This document shows, piece by piece, positions 8,825 through 19,080 of a stretch of 38,523 nucleotides of DNA. The translations under genes and the position numbers were made by a program. The notes beneath the pieces were generated by a model. The model was not told the DNA's origin. It did not search any database and worked only from the letters and a program-made list of their open reading frames with translations. This DNA comes from Thermodesulfovibrionia bacterium (GTDB lineage Bacteria > Nitrospirota > Thermodesulfovibrionia > JACRGW01): positions 1 to 38,523 of the forward strand of contig CAKKSD010000052.1 of the NCBI GenBank assembly GCA_919902995.1, read 5' to 3'. Positions within the stretch are counted from its first letter, which is position 1; each line of letters starts with the position of its first letter.

Positions 8825-9864
8825 TTGAGGTTCTCGTTGTTGAAGACTCACCTGTTGTAAGGAAATTCCTGGTACATCTATTGAGTTCTGACCCCGGGAT
8901 AAAGGTTACAGGCATAGCAACCAACGGGGAAGAGGCCATTGAAGCAGTTAAAAAAAAGAGATTCGATATTATCACAATGGATATTAGCATGCCGAAGATG
9001 GGCGGGTTTGAGGCAACCCGGAAAATAATGGAAACCAAGCCTACCCCTATTGTCATTGTGAGCGGTACAGTTGATACAGGGGAGGTAAAGACTACTTTTA
9101 AGGCGGTGGAGGCAGGGGCCCTTGCTATTCTGCCCCGTCCTTCAGGGATAGGTCACCCTTTACACAAGGAGGAAACAGATAAGTTGATCCAGACAGTGAA
9201 ACTTATGTCCGAGATTAAGGTTGTAAGAAGATTTCCACGCCATAAAGAGAAGGCATCGGTTGTTGCAGGTCAGAAGATAAAAGTCCATGGTTCTCCTGCA
9301 GAGATAAAGGTGATTGCCATCGGTGCCTCTACTGGCGGTCCGATCGTTATCCAACGTATTCTGTCTGACCTTCCAGTGGATATTGCCGTTCCGGTACTTA
9401 TAGTCCAGCATATGACATCAGGATTTATCCATGGTTTTGCAGAGTGGCTTACCCAGTCAACAGGCTTTCCTGTAATCATCCCTGCTGATAGTGATGAGAT
9501 ACTTCCGGGCCATGTCTATATTGCACCGGATGGCTTTCAGATGGGAATTGAACACAGGAATCGGATATCACTCAGAAAGGATGAACCGGAAAACGGTTTG
9601 CGGCCATCTGTCTCCTATCTTTTCCGGTCCGTTGCAGAAGTCTATGGCCGGAATGCCCTCGGCGTGCTCCTTACAGGTATGGGGAAGGACGGGGCAAAAG
9701 AGCTCAGGCTGATGAAAGAGAATGGCGCCATCACAATTGCCCAGGATAAGAATAGCTCTGTAGTCCATGGTATGCCGGGAGAGGCGATAAAACTCGATGC
9801 AGCAAGATATATACTCCCTGAGGAGAGGATTGCATCTGCTATTAAGAAATTGGTGTATAATTGA
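8821..9864 (+). CDS. cheB: CheB protein-glutamate methylesterase (WspF-like)
   Basis: Removes methyl groups from receptor glutamates when phosphorylated. Receiver domain (1-125) with Asp54 in ITMDISMPKMGG, linker, and methylesterase domain (about 160-345). The catalytic triad is Ser170 (GASTGGP), His197 (VQHMTSGF) and Asp290 (LTGMGKDGA), all intact. Length 347 is normal for the family. Translation is coupled to cheA by a 4-nt overlap. In Wsp systems loss of the CheB homologue locks the pathway on, so this gene sets the adaptation level. Confidence 0.96.
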   Translation: MIEVLVVEDSPVVRKFLVHLLSSDPGIKVTGIATNGEEAIEAVKKKRFDIITMDISMPKMGGFEATRKIMETKPTPIVIVSGTVDTGEVKTTFKAVEAGALAILPRPSGIGHPLHKEETDKLIQTVKLMSEIKVVRRFPRHKEKASVVAGQKIKVHGSPAEIKVIAIGASTGGPIVIQRILSDLPVDIAVPVLIVQHMTSGFIHGFAEWLTQSTGFPVIIPADSDEILPGHVYIAPDGFQMGIEHRNRISLRKDEPENGLRPSVSYLFRSVAEVYGRNALGVLLTGMGKDGAKELRLMKENGAITIAQDKNSSVVHGMPGEAIKLDAARYILPEERIASAIKKLVYN

Positions 9865-9889
9865 TTAATCTTTAAAAAGGGAATTAAGT

Positions 9890-11794
9890 ATGAAAGGTAC
9901 CAAAACAGGGCATAAAAACAATGATGTAAGGGTCCTTATAGTCGAGGACAGCCCTACACAGGCTGAGTTATTCAGGAATACTATCGAAGATCACGGATAC
10001 CAGGTATCGGTCGCCTATAACGGTCAGGAAGCCCTCGACTCTATAAACAAACAAAAACCGAATATTGTTATCAGCGATGTCCTTATGCCCGGAATGGATG
10101 GGTATCAGTTATGCAAACATATAAAGGAAGATGAAAACCTGAAAGATATAATCGTGATACTCCTTACAGTGCTTTCTGACCCGACAGATGTATTCAAAGG
10201 CCTTGAGTGCGGGGCAGACGATTTCATAATAAAACCATCCAAAGAGCAGTTGTTTATCAACCGTATCGAACATATACTCGAGATGAAATCAAGGGAAAAA
10301 GCTTTTGAAAGACTCGAACGGCAGAAGAATGAGCAGGAAAAACTTGAGATAGATTACATGAGCAGGAGCTATGTTATAACTGCGGGGAGGAAGCAGATAC
10401 TTAATTTCCTCATCTCCGTATACGACAGTGCAATTCAACAGAACCGCGCACTTTTCGGTGTCCAGCATGAACTGAGATCTCTGAACGAACAACTGAAAGG
10501 AAAGATCAACGAACTCATGGAATCAGAGCATAGGTTCGAAACATTAATCAGGGTGATACCTGATGTTGTATACAGGATCGATACAGACGGGAAGTTTATC
10601 TTTATAAATGACGCAATAAAGGAGATGCTCGGTTATGAACTGGAAGAACTTATAGGAAAGCATTTCAGTGAGATAGTACTGCCTGCACAGATAAAGGAAA
10701 TCAGCCGAGATTATATACTGCCCAGATATGCCGGCAGGGTGGTTGGCGATAAGGACGCCCCAAAACTCTTTGATGAGAGAAGAACAGGGGAGAGGATGAC
10801 AATGGGGCTTGAGGTCGGCTTACTCGCAAAGAGTGGCATGATTAAACCCGGGCTTGTAGAACCCTTAGACAGAGATGTGATTATAGTGGAGATAAACAGT
10901 TCCGGTATGTATAAATTCAATCCTGCCAAGAAGGAAAGTATATTTATAGGGACAGTCGGGGTGATAAGGGATATTACCGAGAGGAAAAAGCACGAACAGT
11001 TGTTGCACGAATCCAAACTTCAGGCAGAGATTGCGAACAGGGCAAAGTCAGAATTCCTTGCAAATATGTCCCATGAGCTCAGGACCCCCCTTAATTCAGT
11101 CATAGGTTTCTCTGAGATAATGATAGATGGCATGGCAGGGGAGATGAAAGAAGAGCAAAAAGGGTTTTTGAAAAATATCCATGATAGCGGAAAACATCTG
11201 CTTTCTTTGATAGAGGATATCCTTGACCTCTCAAGGATTGAGGCAGGAAAGACAGAACTTGAACTGAGCAGGTTTTCCTTAAAGGAATGTTTTGAAGAAA
11301 GTCTTGAAATGTTCAAGGAGAAGTCTATGAAACATAACATAGAACTTAGGGCAGAAGTAAAGGATGATATAGGAGATATCATTGCCGATGAAAGGAGGAT
11401 AAAGCAGGTTATATTAAATCTTGTTAGCAATGCCCTTAAATTCACACCTGATGGGGGCTCAGTCATGGTGCGAGCACGACTGATAGAAGCTGAGAAGATG
11501 AGAAGATGGGAAGATGAGAAATTCTCAACTTCTCAAGCTCCCAGCTTCCCAACTTCTGACAGAAATTTCATCGAGATTTCTGTAGAGGATACAGGCATAG
11601 GCATATCACTCGATGATCAGAAGAAGCTATTCCAGCCTTTCCAGCAGCTTGAGACAACACTTTCAAAGAAATATCCCGGTACTGGCCTCGGACTTAATCT
11701 CAGTAAGAAACTCGTCGAACTTCACGGCGGGAGGATATGGGTAGAAAGCGAGGTTGGGAAAGGGAGCAGGTTTATATTTACAATCCCTCAATAA
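9890..11794 (+). CDS. Hybrid histidine kinase REC-PAS-HisKA-HATPase
   Basis: Soluble kinase with an N-terminal receiver (about 14-135, Asp63 in [12 protein letters not shown]), coiled coil, PAS domain (about 212-365, split by a long loop), HisKA with His395 in [10 protein letters not shown], and HATPase (about 490-634). Its kinase core is a close paralogue of the kinase at 134-1747. Residues about 531-557 between the N-box and the G1 box are encoded by a different inverted-repeat sequence. AAAAGGGA precedes the ATG. It lies 25 nt after cheB and could receive phosphate from CheA through its receiver and relay it to the following response regulators; that wiring is inferred from position only. 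Confidence 0.93.
   Translation: MKGTKTGHKNNDVRVLIVEDSPTQAELFRNTIEDHGYQVSVAYNGQEALDSINKQKPNIVISDVLMPGMDGYQLCKHIKEDENLKDIIVILLTVLSDPTDVFKGLECGADDFIIKPSKEQLFINRIEHILEMKSREKAFERLERQKNEQEKLEIDYMSRSYVITAGRKQILNFLISVYDSAIQQNRALFGVQHELRSLNEQLKGKINELMESEHRFETLIRVIPDVVYRIDTDGKFIFINDAIKEMLGYELEELIGKHFSEIVLPAQIKEISRDYILPRYAGRVVGDKDAPKLFDERRTGERMTMGLEVGLLAKSGMIKPGLVEPLDRDVIIVEINSSGMYKFNPAKKESIFIGTVGVIRDITERKKHEQLLHESKLQAEIANRAKSEFLANMSHELRTPLNSVIGFSEIMIDGMAGEMKEEQKGFLKNIHDSGKHLLSLIEDILDLSRIEAGKTELELSRFSLKECFEESLEMFKEKSMKHNIELRAEVKDDIGDIIADERRIKQVILNLVSNALKFTPDGGSVMVRARLIEAEKMRRWEDEKFSTSQAPSFPTSDRNFIEISVEDTGIGISLDDQKKLFQPFQQLETTLSKKYPGTGLGLNLSKKLVELHGGRIWVESEVGKGSRFIFTIPQ
11492..11557. repeat. Inverted GAAGATG/CAACTTC repeat inside the hybrid kinase gene
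   Basis: Left arm has iterated GAGAAGATG and GGGAAGATGAGAA units (11492-11520). The right arm has TTCTCAACTTCTC and CAGCTTCCCAACTTCT (11522-11557), roughly its complement. It stays in frame and lies at the same loop of the HATPase domain as the unrelated element in the kinase at 134-1747. Confidence 0.65.
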
Positions 11795-11825
11795 AGAAAT
11801 ACAATATGGATACGGCGATAAAGGG

Positions 11826-12194
11826 ATGCCTAAAAAGATACTCATAGTAGAAGATAATGAATCTAACAGACAATTGTTACACTATGTCCTTAAACATCGA
11901 GGTCATGAAGTTATAGAAGCCAAAGATGGGAAAGAAGGGATAGAAAAGGCAGAGGAATATATGCCCGATTTGATATTTATGGATTTACAGTTACCCGTTT
12001 TAGATGGCTTTACTGCAATAAAGATGCTTAAAAGCAACCCCAGGACCAAACATATAAAGATCATAGCTCTCACTGCCTTTGCCATGAATGGGGATAAGAA
12101 CATGATTATAGAAACAGGTGCTGATGATTATATAGCAAAACCTATAGATACAAGGCGTATGGCTGAGATTGTAGATAAATTCTTAGGGGTGTGA
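11826..12194 (+). CDS. Single-domain response regulator (DivK/CheY-like)
   Basis: A 122-residue stand-alone receiver. Acidic pocket ED at 9-10, phosphoacceptor Asp53 in [12 protein letters not shown], conserved Thr in LTAFAM and Lys in YIAKPID. The start [10 protein letters not shown] at 11826 is preferred: an earlier in-frame ATG would overlap the kinase gene and add 24 residues outside the domain. LP after the phosphoacceptor and AFAM resemble the DivK subgroup. It sits between a hybrid kinase and a REC-HD-GYP gene and overlaps or abuts both, so it probably moves phosphate between them. Confidence 0.9.
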   Translation: MPKKILIVEDNESNRQLLHYVLKHRGHEVIEAKDGKEGIEKAEEYMPDLIFMDLQLPVLDGFTAIKMLKSNPRTKHIKIIALTAFAMNGDKNMIIETGADDYIAKPIDTRRMAEIVDKFLGV

Positions 12195-12208
12195 TAGAGG
12201 AATACAAT

Positions 12209-13315
12209 ATGTCAGTCGAAAACAAAAATTCCAGAATCCTTATTGTGGATGATGAAGAAAAAAACTTAAGGCTCATGTCTGCCATACTCACAAATTATGG
12301 CTATAACCATGTTGAGACAGCAAGGAATGGTATCGAGGCATTAGAAAAGACCAAGAAGTTTAACCCTGATTTAATCTTTCTCGATATTATGATGCCTGAT
12401 ATGGACGGATATGAGGCGTGCAAAATAATCAGGGAAAATTCGATAACACAGCACATACCGGTCGTCATGGTAACTGCCCTTACAGACAGAGAATCGCTTA
12501 TTAAGGGGCTTGCGGTTGGTGCAAATGATTTTCTCTCAAAGCCTGTTGATGGCACAGAGCTTATGATAAGGGCGAGGAATCTTCTGAAGGTAAAAGAGTT
12601 TGAGGACTTTCTTAAAAAACACAACGAACTCCTTGATAGTGAGGTTAAAGAAAGGACATCCCAGTTGAGGCTCGCCCTTCAGGAACTGAACAAGTCGAAC
12701 AAATATTTAAAAGAGAGTTATATTGATACAATTTACAGACTTACCATAATTGCTGAATTTAAGGATGAGGAGACAGCCTCACATATCAAGAGGGCTGGTT
12801 ATTACTCTACTGTTATTGCCAAATACATTGGTTTTTCTGAGGATAAGGTTGATAGCATCTTATATGCCGCTCCGATGCATGATATAGGAAAGGTAGGAAT
12901 GCCCACTGATATTTTACTAAAGCAAGCAAAACTAAACCCTGAGGAATTTGCCCTTATGAAGACACATACAACTATAGGTGGTAAGATCTTACACGGGTCC
13001 GTTTCTGATATCCTGAAAATGGCAGAGATAATAGCCCTTAGCCACCATGAAAGATGGGATGGCTTGGGCTATCCTAATGGACTGAAAACCGAAGATATAC
13101 CTATTGAAGGGAGATTATACAATATTGTTGACCAGTATGATGCCCTGAGAAGCAGAAGGCCCTACAAACCCCCCTTTGACCATGAGAAGGCATTCAAGAT
13201 AATCACCAAGGGAGATGGAAGGACAATGCCTGAACACTTTGATCCTGTGATACTCAAGGCATTCAAGGAATGCGCCTTAGAGTTTGAAAAAATCTTCGAT
13301 ACCTACACGGATTAG
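12209..13315 (+). CDS. Response regulator with HD-GYP domain, predicted c-di-GMP phosphodiesterase
   Basis: Receiver (1-125) with Asp59 in [14 protein letters not shown], coiled-coil linker (about 135-170), then HD-GYP (about 172-368). Metal and catalytic residues are intact: HIKR (His192), HDIGK (His224/Asp225), KTHTTIGG (His253), [12 protein letters not shown] (His279/His280; GYP 287-289). Expected to hydrolyse c-di-GMP to GMP when phosphorylated. The ATG at 12209 has AGAGGA 7 nt upstream; an in-frame GTG at 12191 overlapping the previous stop is the alternative. It occupies the place where Wsp clusters carry the GGDEF protein WspR. Its 3' end overlaps the convergent glycosylase gene by 4 nt. 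Confidence 0.93.
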   Translation: MSVENKNSRILIVDDEEKNLRLMSAILTNYGYNHVETARNGIEALEKTKKFNPDLIFLDIMMPDMDGYEACKIIRENSITQHIPVVMVTALTDRESLIKGLAVGANDFLSKPVDGTELMIRARNLLKVKEFEDFLKKHNELLDSEVKERTSQLRLALQELNKSNKYLKESYIDTIYRLTIIAEFKDEETASHIKRAGYYSTVIAKYIGFSEDKVDSILYAAPMHDIGKVGMPTDILLKQAKLNPEEFALMKTHTTIGGKILHGSVSDILKMAEIIALSHHERWDGLGYPNGLKTEDIPIEGRLYNIVDQYDALRSRRPYKPPFDHEKAFKIITKGDGRTMPEHFDPVILKAFKECALEFEKIFDTYTD

Positions 13316-13980
13316 TTAAAACCTTCGAGTCGTAGACTCGACTCATAGAGCGGACATCCATCGCATTTCGCTCTCCTCTTACAATATTCCTTTCCTACCC
13401 TTACGATAAGGGCATGGTACTCATTGAAGAGCCCTGCATCATGGGGAAGATTTTTATGGAAGAAGTCCTGAATCTCTTCATAGTTTGATTTCTCAGAGAG
13501 AATTCTATGTCTGATCAAGACCCTCCTTGTATATGCATCCACAACAAATACAGGATAGTTAAAGGCATAAAGAAGGATAGAGTCTGCGGTCTCAGGTCCT
13601 ATCCCTTTTACCCCGAGAAGCCTTTCCCTTAATACTAAAGGATTCTCCTTCCCCATTCCCTTCATATTACCCTTATATTCTTTATGGAGAAGTGCAAGGA
13701 AAGCCTTGAGCCTTTCGGCTTTAATATTGAAGTAACCAGATGGTCTTATAAGTTCGGAAAGGCGGGTTTTATTAATGTCTCTCAGATGATTTGATGTGAG
13801 ACAGCGGGCATCTTTCAGATTTCTTATTGCCCTCGCCACATTTGACCAATTTGTATTCTGTGTAAGGATGGCGCCAATGGCTACCTCAAAGGGTGTTTCG
13901 CCAGGCCACCATCCCTGAGGGCCAAAATGGTCATAAAGTTTCTTATAAATCTTTTTGAGTCTTGAGGATTGTTTTTTAAT
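13312..13980 (-). CDS. MagIII/endonuclease III-like DNA glycosylase, probable ATT start
   Basis: HhH-GPD base-excision glycosylase. The family N-terminus ([20 protein letters not shown] then LTQNT) is encoded upstream of the first GTG (13839), but that stretch contains no ATG, GTG or TTG. The frame is open back to a TAA just before ATT at 13980, giving 222 residues, the normal size. ATT overlaps the cutA stop and follows AGAGAG. The helix-hairpin-helix reads [16 protein letters not shown] with Glu where bifunctional enzymes have Lys, and Asp is kept in VVDAYTRR, so a monofunctional glycosylase (MagIII, 3-methyladenine) is likely. The Fe-S loop is incomplete ([10 protein letters not shown] with no fourth Cys), and the last residues come from a GAGTC palindrome also seen at 15835. 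Confidence 0.8.
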   Translation of the reverse strand: MKKQSSRLKKIYKKLYDHFGPQGWWPGETPFEVAIGAILTQNTNWSNVARAIRNLKDARCLTSNHLRDINKTRLSELIRPSGYFNIKAERLKAFLALLHKEYKGNMKGMGKENPLVLRERLLGVKGIGPETADSILLYAFNYPVFVVDAYTRRVLIRHRILSEKSNYEEIQDFFHKNLPHDAGLFNEYHALIVRVGKEYCKRRAKCDGCPLYESSLRLEGFN

Positions 13981-14314
13981 CTCTCTTGGTTACCTCCTGA
14001 ACCCATCTGAGGTAATCCTCTGATCCCTCTATTATGGGCAGGGCAATGATCTCAGGCACAGTATAGCTATGTATCTCTTTCACCTTTTTTACAATATCTC
14101 CGAAAAGTCCCCTTCTCGTCTTTATTATCATCATCGCCTCCCCTTCATCCTGTATCTTCCCTTCCCATCCGAAGGATCCTGTGGACCAGTAGAGAGACCT
14201 GACCTTTGGATGGATATTAACACAGGCTACGAGTTTTTCCTCAAGAAGTGTCTTAGATATTCTGACGGCTTCATCTTCATTACTTGCAGTTATGATTACA
14301 ACGATCTCTTCCAT
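13976..14314 (-). CDS. cutA: CutA divalent-cation tolerance protein
   Basis: Small trimeric PII-like protein. Family signatures: VIITASNEDEAVRISKTLL, KLVACVNIHPKVRSLYWS, EAMMIIKTRR and the C-terminal HSYTVPEIIALPI with a conserved EDYLRWV. 112 residues, the usual length, with a slightly extended loop after YWS. GGGA precedes the ATG. The stop codon overlaps the presumed ATT start of the glycosylase gene, so the two are probably cotranscribed. The physiological role of CutA is not well settled; metal binding is the usual suggestion. Confidence 0.93.
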   Translation of the reverse strand: MEEIVVIITASNEDEAVRISKTLLEEKLVACVNIHPKVRSLYWSTGSFGWEGKIQDEGEAMMIIKTRRGLFGDIVKKVKEIHSYTVPEIIALPIIEGSEDYLRWVQEVTKRD

Positions 14315-14328
14315 TCCCAGCCACTATT

Positions 14329-14427
14329 TGTCATGCTGAACTTGGTTCAGCATCTATTATGTTTTTTATAAAAAAGACCATGAAACAAGCCTGCCCTGAA
14401 GAGATGCCGAAATAAGTTCGGCATGAC
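14329..14427. repeat. TGTCATGCTGAAC palindromic repeat, copy 1
   Basis: The 27 nt at 14329-14355 (ending GGTTCAGCATCT) recur exactly in reverse orientation at 35041-35067. The right half ends with TTCGGCATGAC at 14417-14427. It fills the gap between cutA and ahcY. Confidence 0.8.
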
Positions 14428-14462
14428 ACTTTCAGGGTTCAGGGGGACAGTATTGGTATTTC

Positions 14463-15728
<1,266 letters not shown>

Positions 15729-15775
15729 TTACTTTTAAAAAACTTCTCCATTAACATTTAAACTTACCGTAATCC

Positions 15776-15909
15776 GTCATTCCGTGCCTGACACGGAATC
15801 CAGTTATTTTTAAACCGCTCTGGATTCCTGTCCACTCTATGAGTCGAGTCTACGACAGGATCCTTCGGACTGGAGTTTATCCCTTACCTTGATACGGGGC
15901 AGGAATGAC
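15776..15909. repeat. GTCATTCC-type palindromic repeat, copy 2
   Basis: Starts GTCATTCCGTGCCTG and ends CAGGAATGAC with inner ACACGGAATCCAG and CTGGATTCCTG. It contains CTCTATGAGTCGAGTCTACG, which also forms the end of the glycosylase gene at 13329-13350. Confidence 0.85.
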
Positions 15910-15910
15910 A

Positions 15911-15936
15911 AAAAGGACTCTCTTTTTCAAGAGAGC
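15911..15936 (-). terminator. Intrinsic terminator of metK
   Basis: On the minus strand, 10 nt after the metK stop, AGAGAG/CTCTCT arms (15918-15923 with 15930-15935) form a stem with a short A-rich loop, followed by TCCTTTTT. Confidence 0.7.
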
Positions 15937-15945
15937 ATAAACTTT

Positions 15946-17097
15946 TTACAGTCCCGCCTCTTTCTTTAAGGTTGATGCCAGATCTGTCTTTTCCCAGGTG
16001 AAGTCTGAATCATTTCTTCCGAAATGACCATAGGCCGCTGTTTTTCTATAGATAGGTCGTCTCAGATCGAGGGTCTTTATTATCTCAGCAGGTGTCATAT
16101 TAAAATGCCCCCTGATAAGCTTGATTATCTTCTCCTGGGGGATCTTACCTGTACCAAAGGTATCAGCAAGAATAGAGACAGGTTCAGGAATACCTATCGC
16201 ATATGCAATCTGTACCTCACACCTTTCTGCTATCCCTGATGCTACAAGATTCTTAGCGATATATCGCGCCATATAAGAGGCTGATCTGTCAACTTTGGAT
16301 GGGTCCTTTCCGGAGAAGCAGCCTCCTCCATGACTTCCTACGCCTCCATAGCTATCAACGATGATCTTTCTTCCTGTGAGACCAGTATCCCCCATAGGCC
16401 CACCTATCACAAATCTCCCTGTTGGATTTATATGATATGTTATATTATCCTCATCGAGGAGTTCAGGAGGGATAACAGGCTTTACTACCTTTTCAATAAT
16501 GTCTTCTCTCAGCTCCTTCAAAGTGATATCAGGGCTATGCTGGGTAGATACCACCACAGTCCTTACCTTGAATGGCTTACTATCTTTGTATTCTACTGTA
16601 ACCTGAGATTTTCCATCGGGTCTGAGATATCCAAGGACATCCTGTTTACGTACGTCTGTCAGTTTCTTCACTAATTTATGGGCGAGCATTATCGTCATAG
16701 GCATAAGTTCAGGGGTCTCATTACAGGCAAAACCAAACATAAGACCCTGATCTCCTGCACCTCCGATATCAACCCCCAAGGCGATATCGGATGACTGCTC
16801 ATGGATGCTCGTGATAACAGCGCAGGTCTCATAATCGAAACCATACTTTGCCCTTGTATAGCCTATATCCCGAATTGTATCTCTCACGATATCTGGGATC
16901 GAGACATAACAATTTGTAGTTATCTCTCCTGCTACGAAAGCAAGACCTGTTGTAACCAGTGCCTCACAGGCTACCCTCCCTGTAGGATCCTTTTCCATAA
17001 TCGAATCAAGGACGGCATCTGAGATCTGGTCTGCGATTTTATCCGGATGTCCTTCTGTTACAGACTCTGAAGTAAAAAAATAGTTTGAACGGCTCAT
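15946..17097 (-). CDS. metK: S-adenosylmethionine synthetase
   Basis: Makes SAM from methionine and ATP. Hallmarks: [20 protein letters not shown] (8-27), [14 protein letters not shown], the flexible-loop and phosphate-binding [20 protein letters not shown], and [19 protein letters not shown]. 383 residues, the typical length, with all motifs intact. AGGGGG lies upstream of the ATG. A strong promoter lies 42 nt upstream and a terminator directly after the stop, so it is a monocistronic unit. It supplies SAM for CheR, the PilZ-methyltransferase and LipA encoded elsewhere in this window. Confidence 0.98.
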   Translation of the reverse strand: MSRSNYFFTSESVTEGHPDKIADQISDAVLDSIMEKDPTGRVACEALVTTGLAFVAGEITTNCYVSIPDIVRDTIRDIGYTRAKYGFDYETCAVITSIHEQSSDIALGVDIGGAGDQGLMFGFACNETPELMPMTIMLAHKLVKKLTDVRKQDVLGYLRPDGKSQVTVEYKDSKPFKVRTVVVSTQHSPDITLKELREDIIEKVVKPVIPPELLDEDNITYHINPTGRFVIGGPMGDTGLTGRKIIVDSYGGVGSHGGGCFSGKDPSKVDRSASYMARYIAKNLVASGIAERCEVQIAYAIGIPEPVSILADTFGTGKIPQEKIIKLIRGHFNMTPAEIIKTLDLRRPIYRKTAAYGHFGRNDSDFTWEKTDLASTLKKEAGL

Positions 17098-17138
17098 AAT
17101 TTACCCCCTGAAATTAGATTTTAATATTGAAGTGTTTT

Positions 17139-17166
17139 TTTATAATATTACGATAATCTTTGTCAA
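17139..17166 (-). promoter_or_regulatory. Sigma-70 type promoter of metK
   Basis: On the minus strand TTGACA (17166-17161), 16-nt spacer, TATAAA (17144-17139). The predicted start near 17132 gives a leader of about 35 nt, too short for a SAM riboswitch. Confidence 0.75.
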
Positions 17167-17283
17167 GTAAATAATCTCAAGCAAAAAAAGAATGTATTCC
17201 CTGTCCACGGCATTAACCGTTCTGGTTCATACCACGGTATTTGACAAATTAGATACTTTAGGAATATACTTTTTATATGTTTG

Positions 17284-17350
17284 GGGTAGGGGCGACTTTA
17301 GTCGCCCATTTAACAGATTTTATCTTGGGAGGCTAAAGCCTCCCCTACCC
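17284..17350. repeat. Three-way-junction palindromic element
   Basis: Outer 9-bp arms GGGTAGGGG (17284-17292) and CCCCTACCC (17342-17350) enclose two hairpins: GGCGACTTTAGTCGCC (17291-17306) and GGGAGGCTAAAGCCTCCC (17327-17344). Both inner loops are CTTTAG or CTAAAG. It lies in the 297-bp gap between the metK promoter and the next gene; the rest of that gap (17167-17283, 17351-17394) shows nothing recognisable. Confidence 0.75.
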
Positions 17351-17394
17351 TATGTTTTTTGCACTCTTTACGAATTATTGGAAAGGTAGAATCT

Positions 17395-18072
17395 ATGACC
17401 CATAGAGAGACAGAGCAAGGAAAGGGATTTCTGATTTTATACCTTATCCCTTTAAAGGTTGTATCTTCTCTTGTTTCTGAACCATTACGGATTGTAGAAG
17501 TTTTTCCTGATTATACTCTGGGCGGTTTTTTTGGTGCCCTTTACCACAGGGATCATCAAATCCAAGATACTGTCCTGAAGGGAATCCAACCTAATTCAGG
17601 ATGTGGTTCAGCATCACCCATCCATGAGTTCAGCATTATTACAGCCTTTACCCGATACAAGGAAAAGAAAGGATTCTATCTCAACCCTCTTGAACCTATA
17701 AAAAGACAGGAATTGATATGGGAGAAAAAAGGACATGGGATTTCCCTTTGTGTAAGAGAAGGTTTCCCCTCTTATATATCCCTCAGGGTTATACCGATAA
17801 CTCCGAGCCTTCCTTTTGGATTCCGCCTCCCTCTTATAGAAATGAAGGGAGAGGGGGCAATCTTCTATAGAAGCCTGCCAGTAACAAAAATATCCCTTTC
17901 CACTTCATCCATCCATATTCCACCTTCAAGCCCACTTTCTGAACTTCCCTTCAAATCAAAAATCTTCTCTGTACTTTTCAATCTAAACCAGGTGATTGTT
18001 GAGGAACCAAAGACTATAAAGGGAAAGGTCTTTAAGGAACTTCAGACAGGGATATATGGCAGAGTTATTTAA
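17395..18072 (+). CDS. Unrecognised protein next to MEMO
   Basis: A 225-residue protein that I do not recognise. It begins MTHRETEQGKGFLILYLIPL and is rich in Pro, Ser and hydrophobic beta-like stretches (HGISLCVREGFPSYISLRVI, then PSLPFGFRLPL). No signal peptide, clear membrane helix or metal motif is visible. AAAGGTAG lies 5 nt before the ATG at 17395; an in-frame TTG at 17359 is an alternative. It ends 11 nt before the MEMO-family gene, so the two are probably translated from one message. Reality as a gene is supported by length, absence of a competing frame and this spacing. Confidence 0.55.
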   Translation: MTHRETEQGKGFLILYLIPLKVVSSLVSEPLRIVEVFPDYTLGGFFGALYHRDHQIQDTVLKGIQPNSGCGSASPIHEFSIITAFTRYKEKKGFYLNPLEPIKRQELIWEKKGHGISLCVREGFPSYISLRVIPITPSLPFGFRLPLIEMKGEGAIFYRSLPVTKISLSTSSIHIPPSSPLSELPFKSKIFSVLFNLNQVIVEEPKTIKGKVFKELQTGIYGRVI

Positions 18073-18083
18073 GGAAGAAACTC

Positions 18084-18887
18084 ATGAAAAGGATACCCGC
18101 TGTAGCCGGCCAATTTTATTTTGACTCTCCTGAGATGCTTGAATCCCAGGTGGAAAAGTGTATCGAGAAAGGTCTCAAGAGAGAAAAGGTTATTGCGATG
18201 CTTTCCCCTCATGCAGGCCTAATGTATTCAGGAATAGTTGCAGGGGCTCTCTATTCAAGAATAGAGTTTCCTCAAACCTTTCTCCTAATTGGACCTAACC
18301 ATACAGGACTTGGGAAACCTATTTCTATTATGGCCTCCGGGGAGTGGGAGATGCCTGGTGGAATTGTAAGAATAGACGAATCTCTCTCTGAAAAAATCCT
18401 TAAGGCCTCCAACGAAATAGAGGACGACAGATATGCACATTTAAGGGAACATTCCTTAGAGGTTCAGATCCCTTTTATGCAGTTTTTTTCCAAGGAATTT
18501 AAAATAGTGCCTATAACAATGATGACAACAGATTTAGATGACTGTCTTGAACTGGGAAGGGCGGTAGCCGATGCTATTAAGGCAACCGCCTATCCTGTAA
18601 TCATAGTTGCCAGTTCTGATATGACCCATTATGAATCTGATAAAGAGGCAAGGAAAAAGGACCAGAATGCCCTGGAAAGAGTCCTTGCCTTAGACCCTGA
18701 AGGACTCCACAGGACTGTCTTGAGAGAGGGTATATCCATGTGCGGCTTTGCGCCGACAGTGGCGATGCTCAAGGCAAGCAATATCCTCGGTGCAAAATCC
18801 GCAGTTCAGGTAAAGTATATGACCTCTGGAGATGTAAGCGGAGATTACCATCATGTAGTTGGATATGCAGGGGTGTTGATTAAATAA
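18084..18887 (+). CDS. MEMO family protein, AmmeMemoRadiSam system protein B
   Basis: MEMO-like protein of 267 residues related to non-haem dioxygenases. Motifs: RIPAVAGQFY at the N-terminus, MLSPHAGLMYSGIVAGALY, LIGPNHTGLG, EHSLEVQIPFMQFF, VASSDMTHYE and MCGFAPTVAML. The His residues of SPHAG, GPNHTG and EHSLEVQ are where the metal or ligand site is in related structures. AAGGAAG precedes the ATG. In many genomes this protein sits with an AMMECR1 protein and a radical SAM enzyme; neither is in this window, so its partners here are unknown. The exact biochemical role is not established. Confidence 0.92.
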   Translation: MKRIPAVAGQFYFDSPEMLESQVEKCIEKGLKREKVIAMLSPHAGLMYSGIVAGALYSRIEFPQTFLLIGPNHTGLGKPISIMASGEWEMPGGIVRIDESLSEKILKASNEIEDDRYAHLREHSLEVQIPFMQFFSKEFKIVPITMMTTDLDDCLELGRAVADAIKATAYPVIIVASSDMTHYESDKEARKKDQNALERVLALDPEGLHRTVLREGISMCGFAPTVAMLKASNILGAKSAVQVKYMTSGDVSGDYHHVVGYAGVLIK

Positions 18888-18955
18888 TTCAAAACGAAAA
18901 TACTTCTGAGCAAAGCACAATGTACTAATACCTGAATAAGGTAAGAAATAAGTGT

Positions 18956-19020
18956 GTCATTCCGCACTTGATGCGGAATCCAGATTCATTTTTCTGGATT
19001 CCTGCTTTCGCAGGAATGAC
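18956..19020. repeat. GTCATTCC-type palindromic repeat, copy 3
   Basis: Shortest copy: GTCATTCCGCACTTGATGCGG at its left end (two sub-arms pairing), inner AATCCAG and CTGGATTCC, and CTGCTTTCGCAGGAATGAC-like right end. It lies between the convergent MEMO and lipM genes. Confidence 0.85.
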
Positions 19021-19080
19021 GATCTTGATTAAACTCTAATTACAAACACCTTGAATCCCCAATGCGGGTTATTTAGTTTA

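Noticed and set aside
17098-17166. SAM riboswitch upstream of metK
   Set aside because: The predicted leader is only about 35 nt and has no kink-turn or pseudoknot-like pairing.
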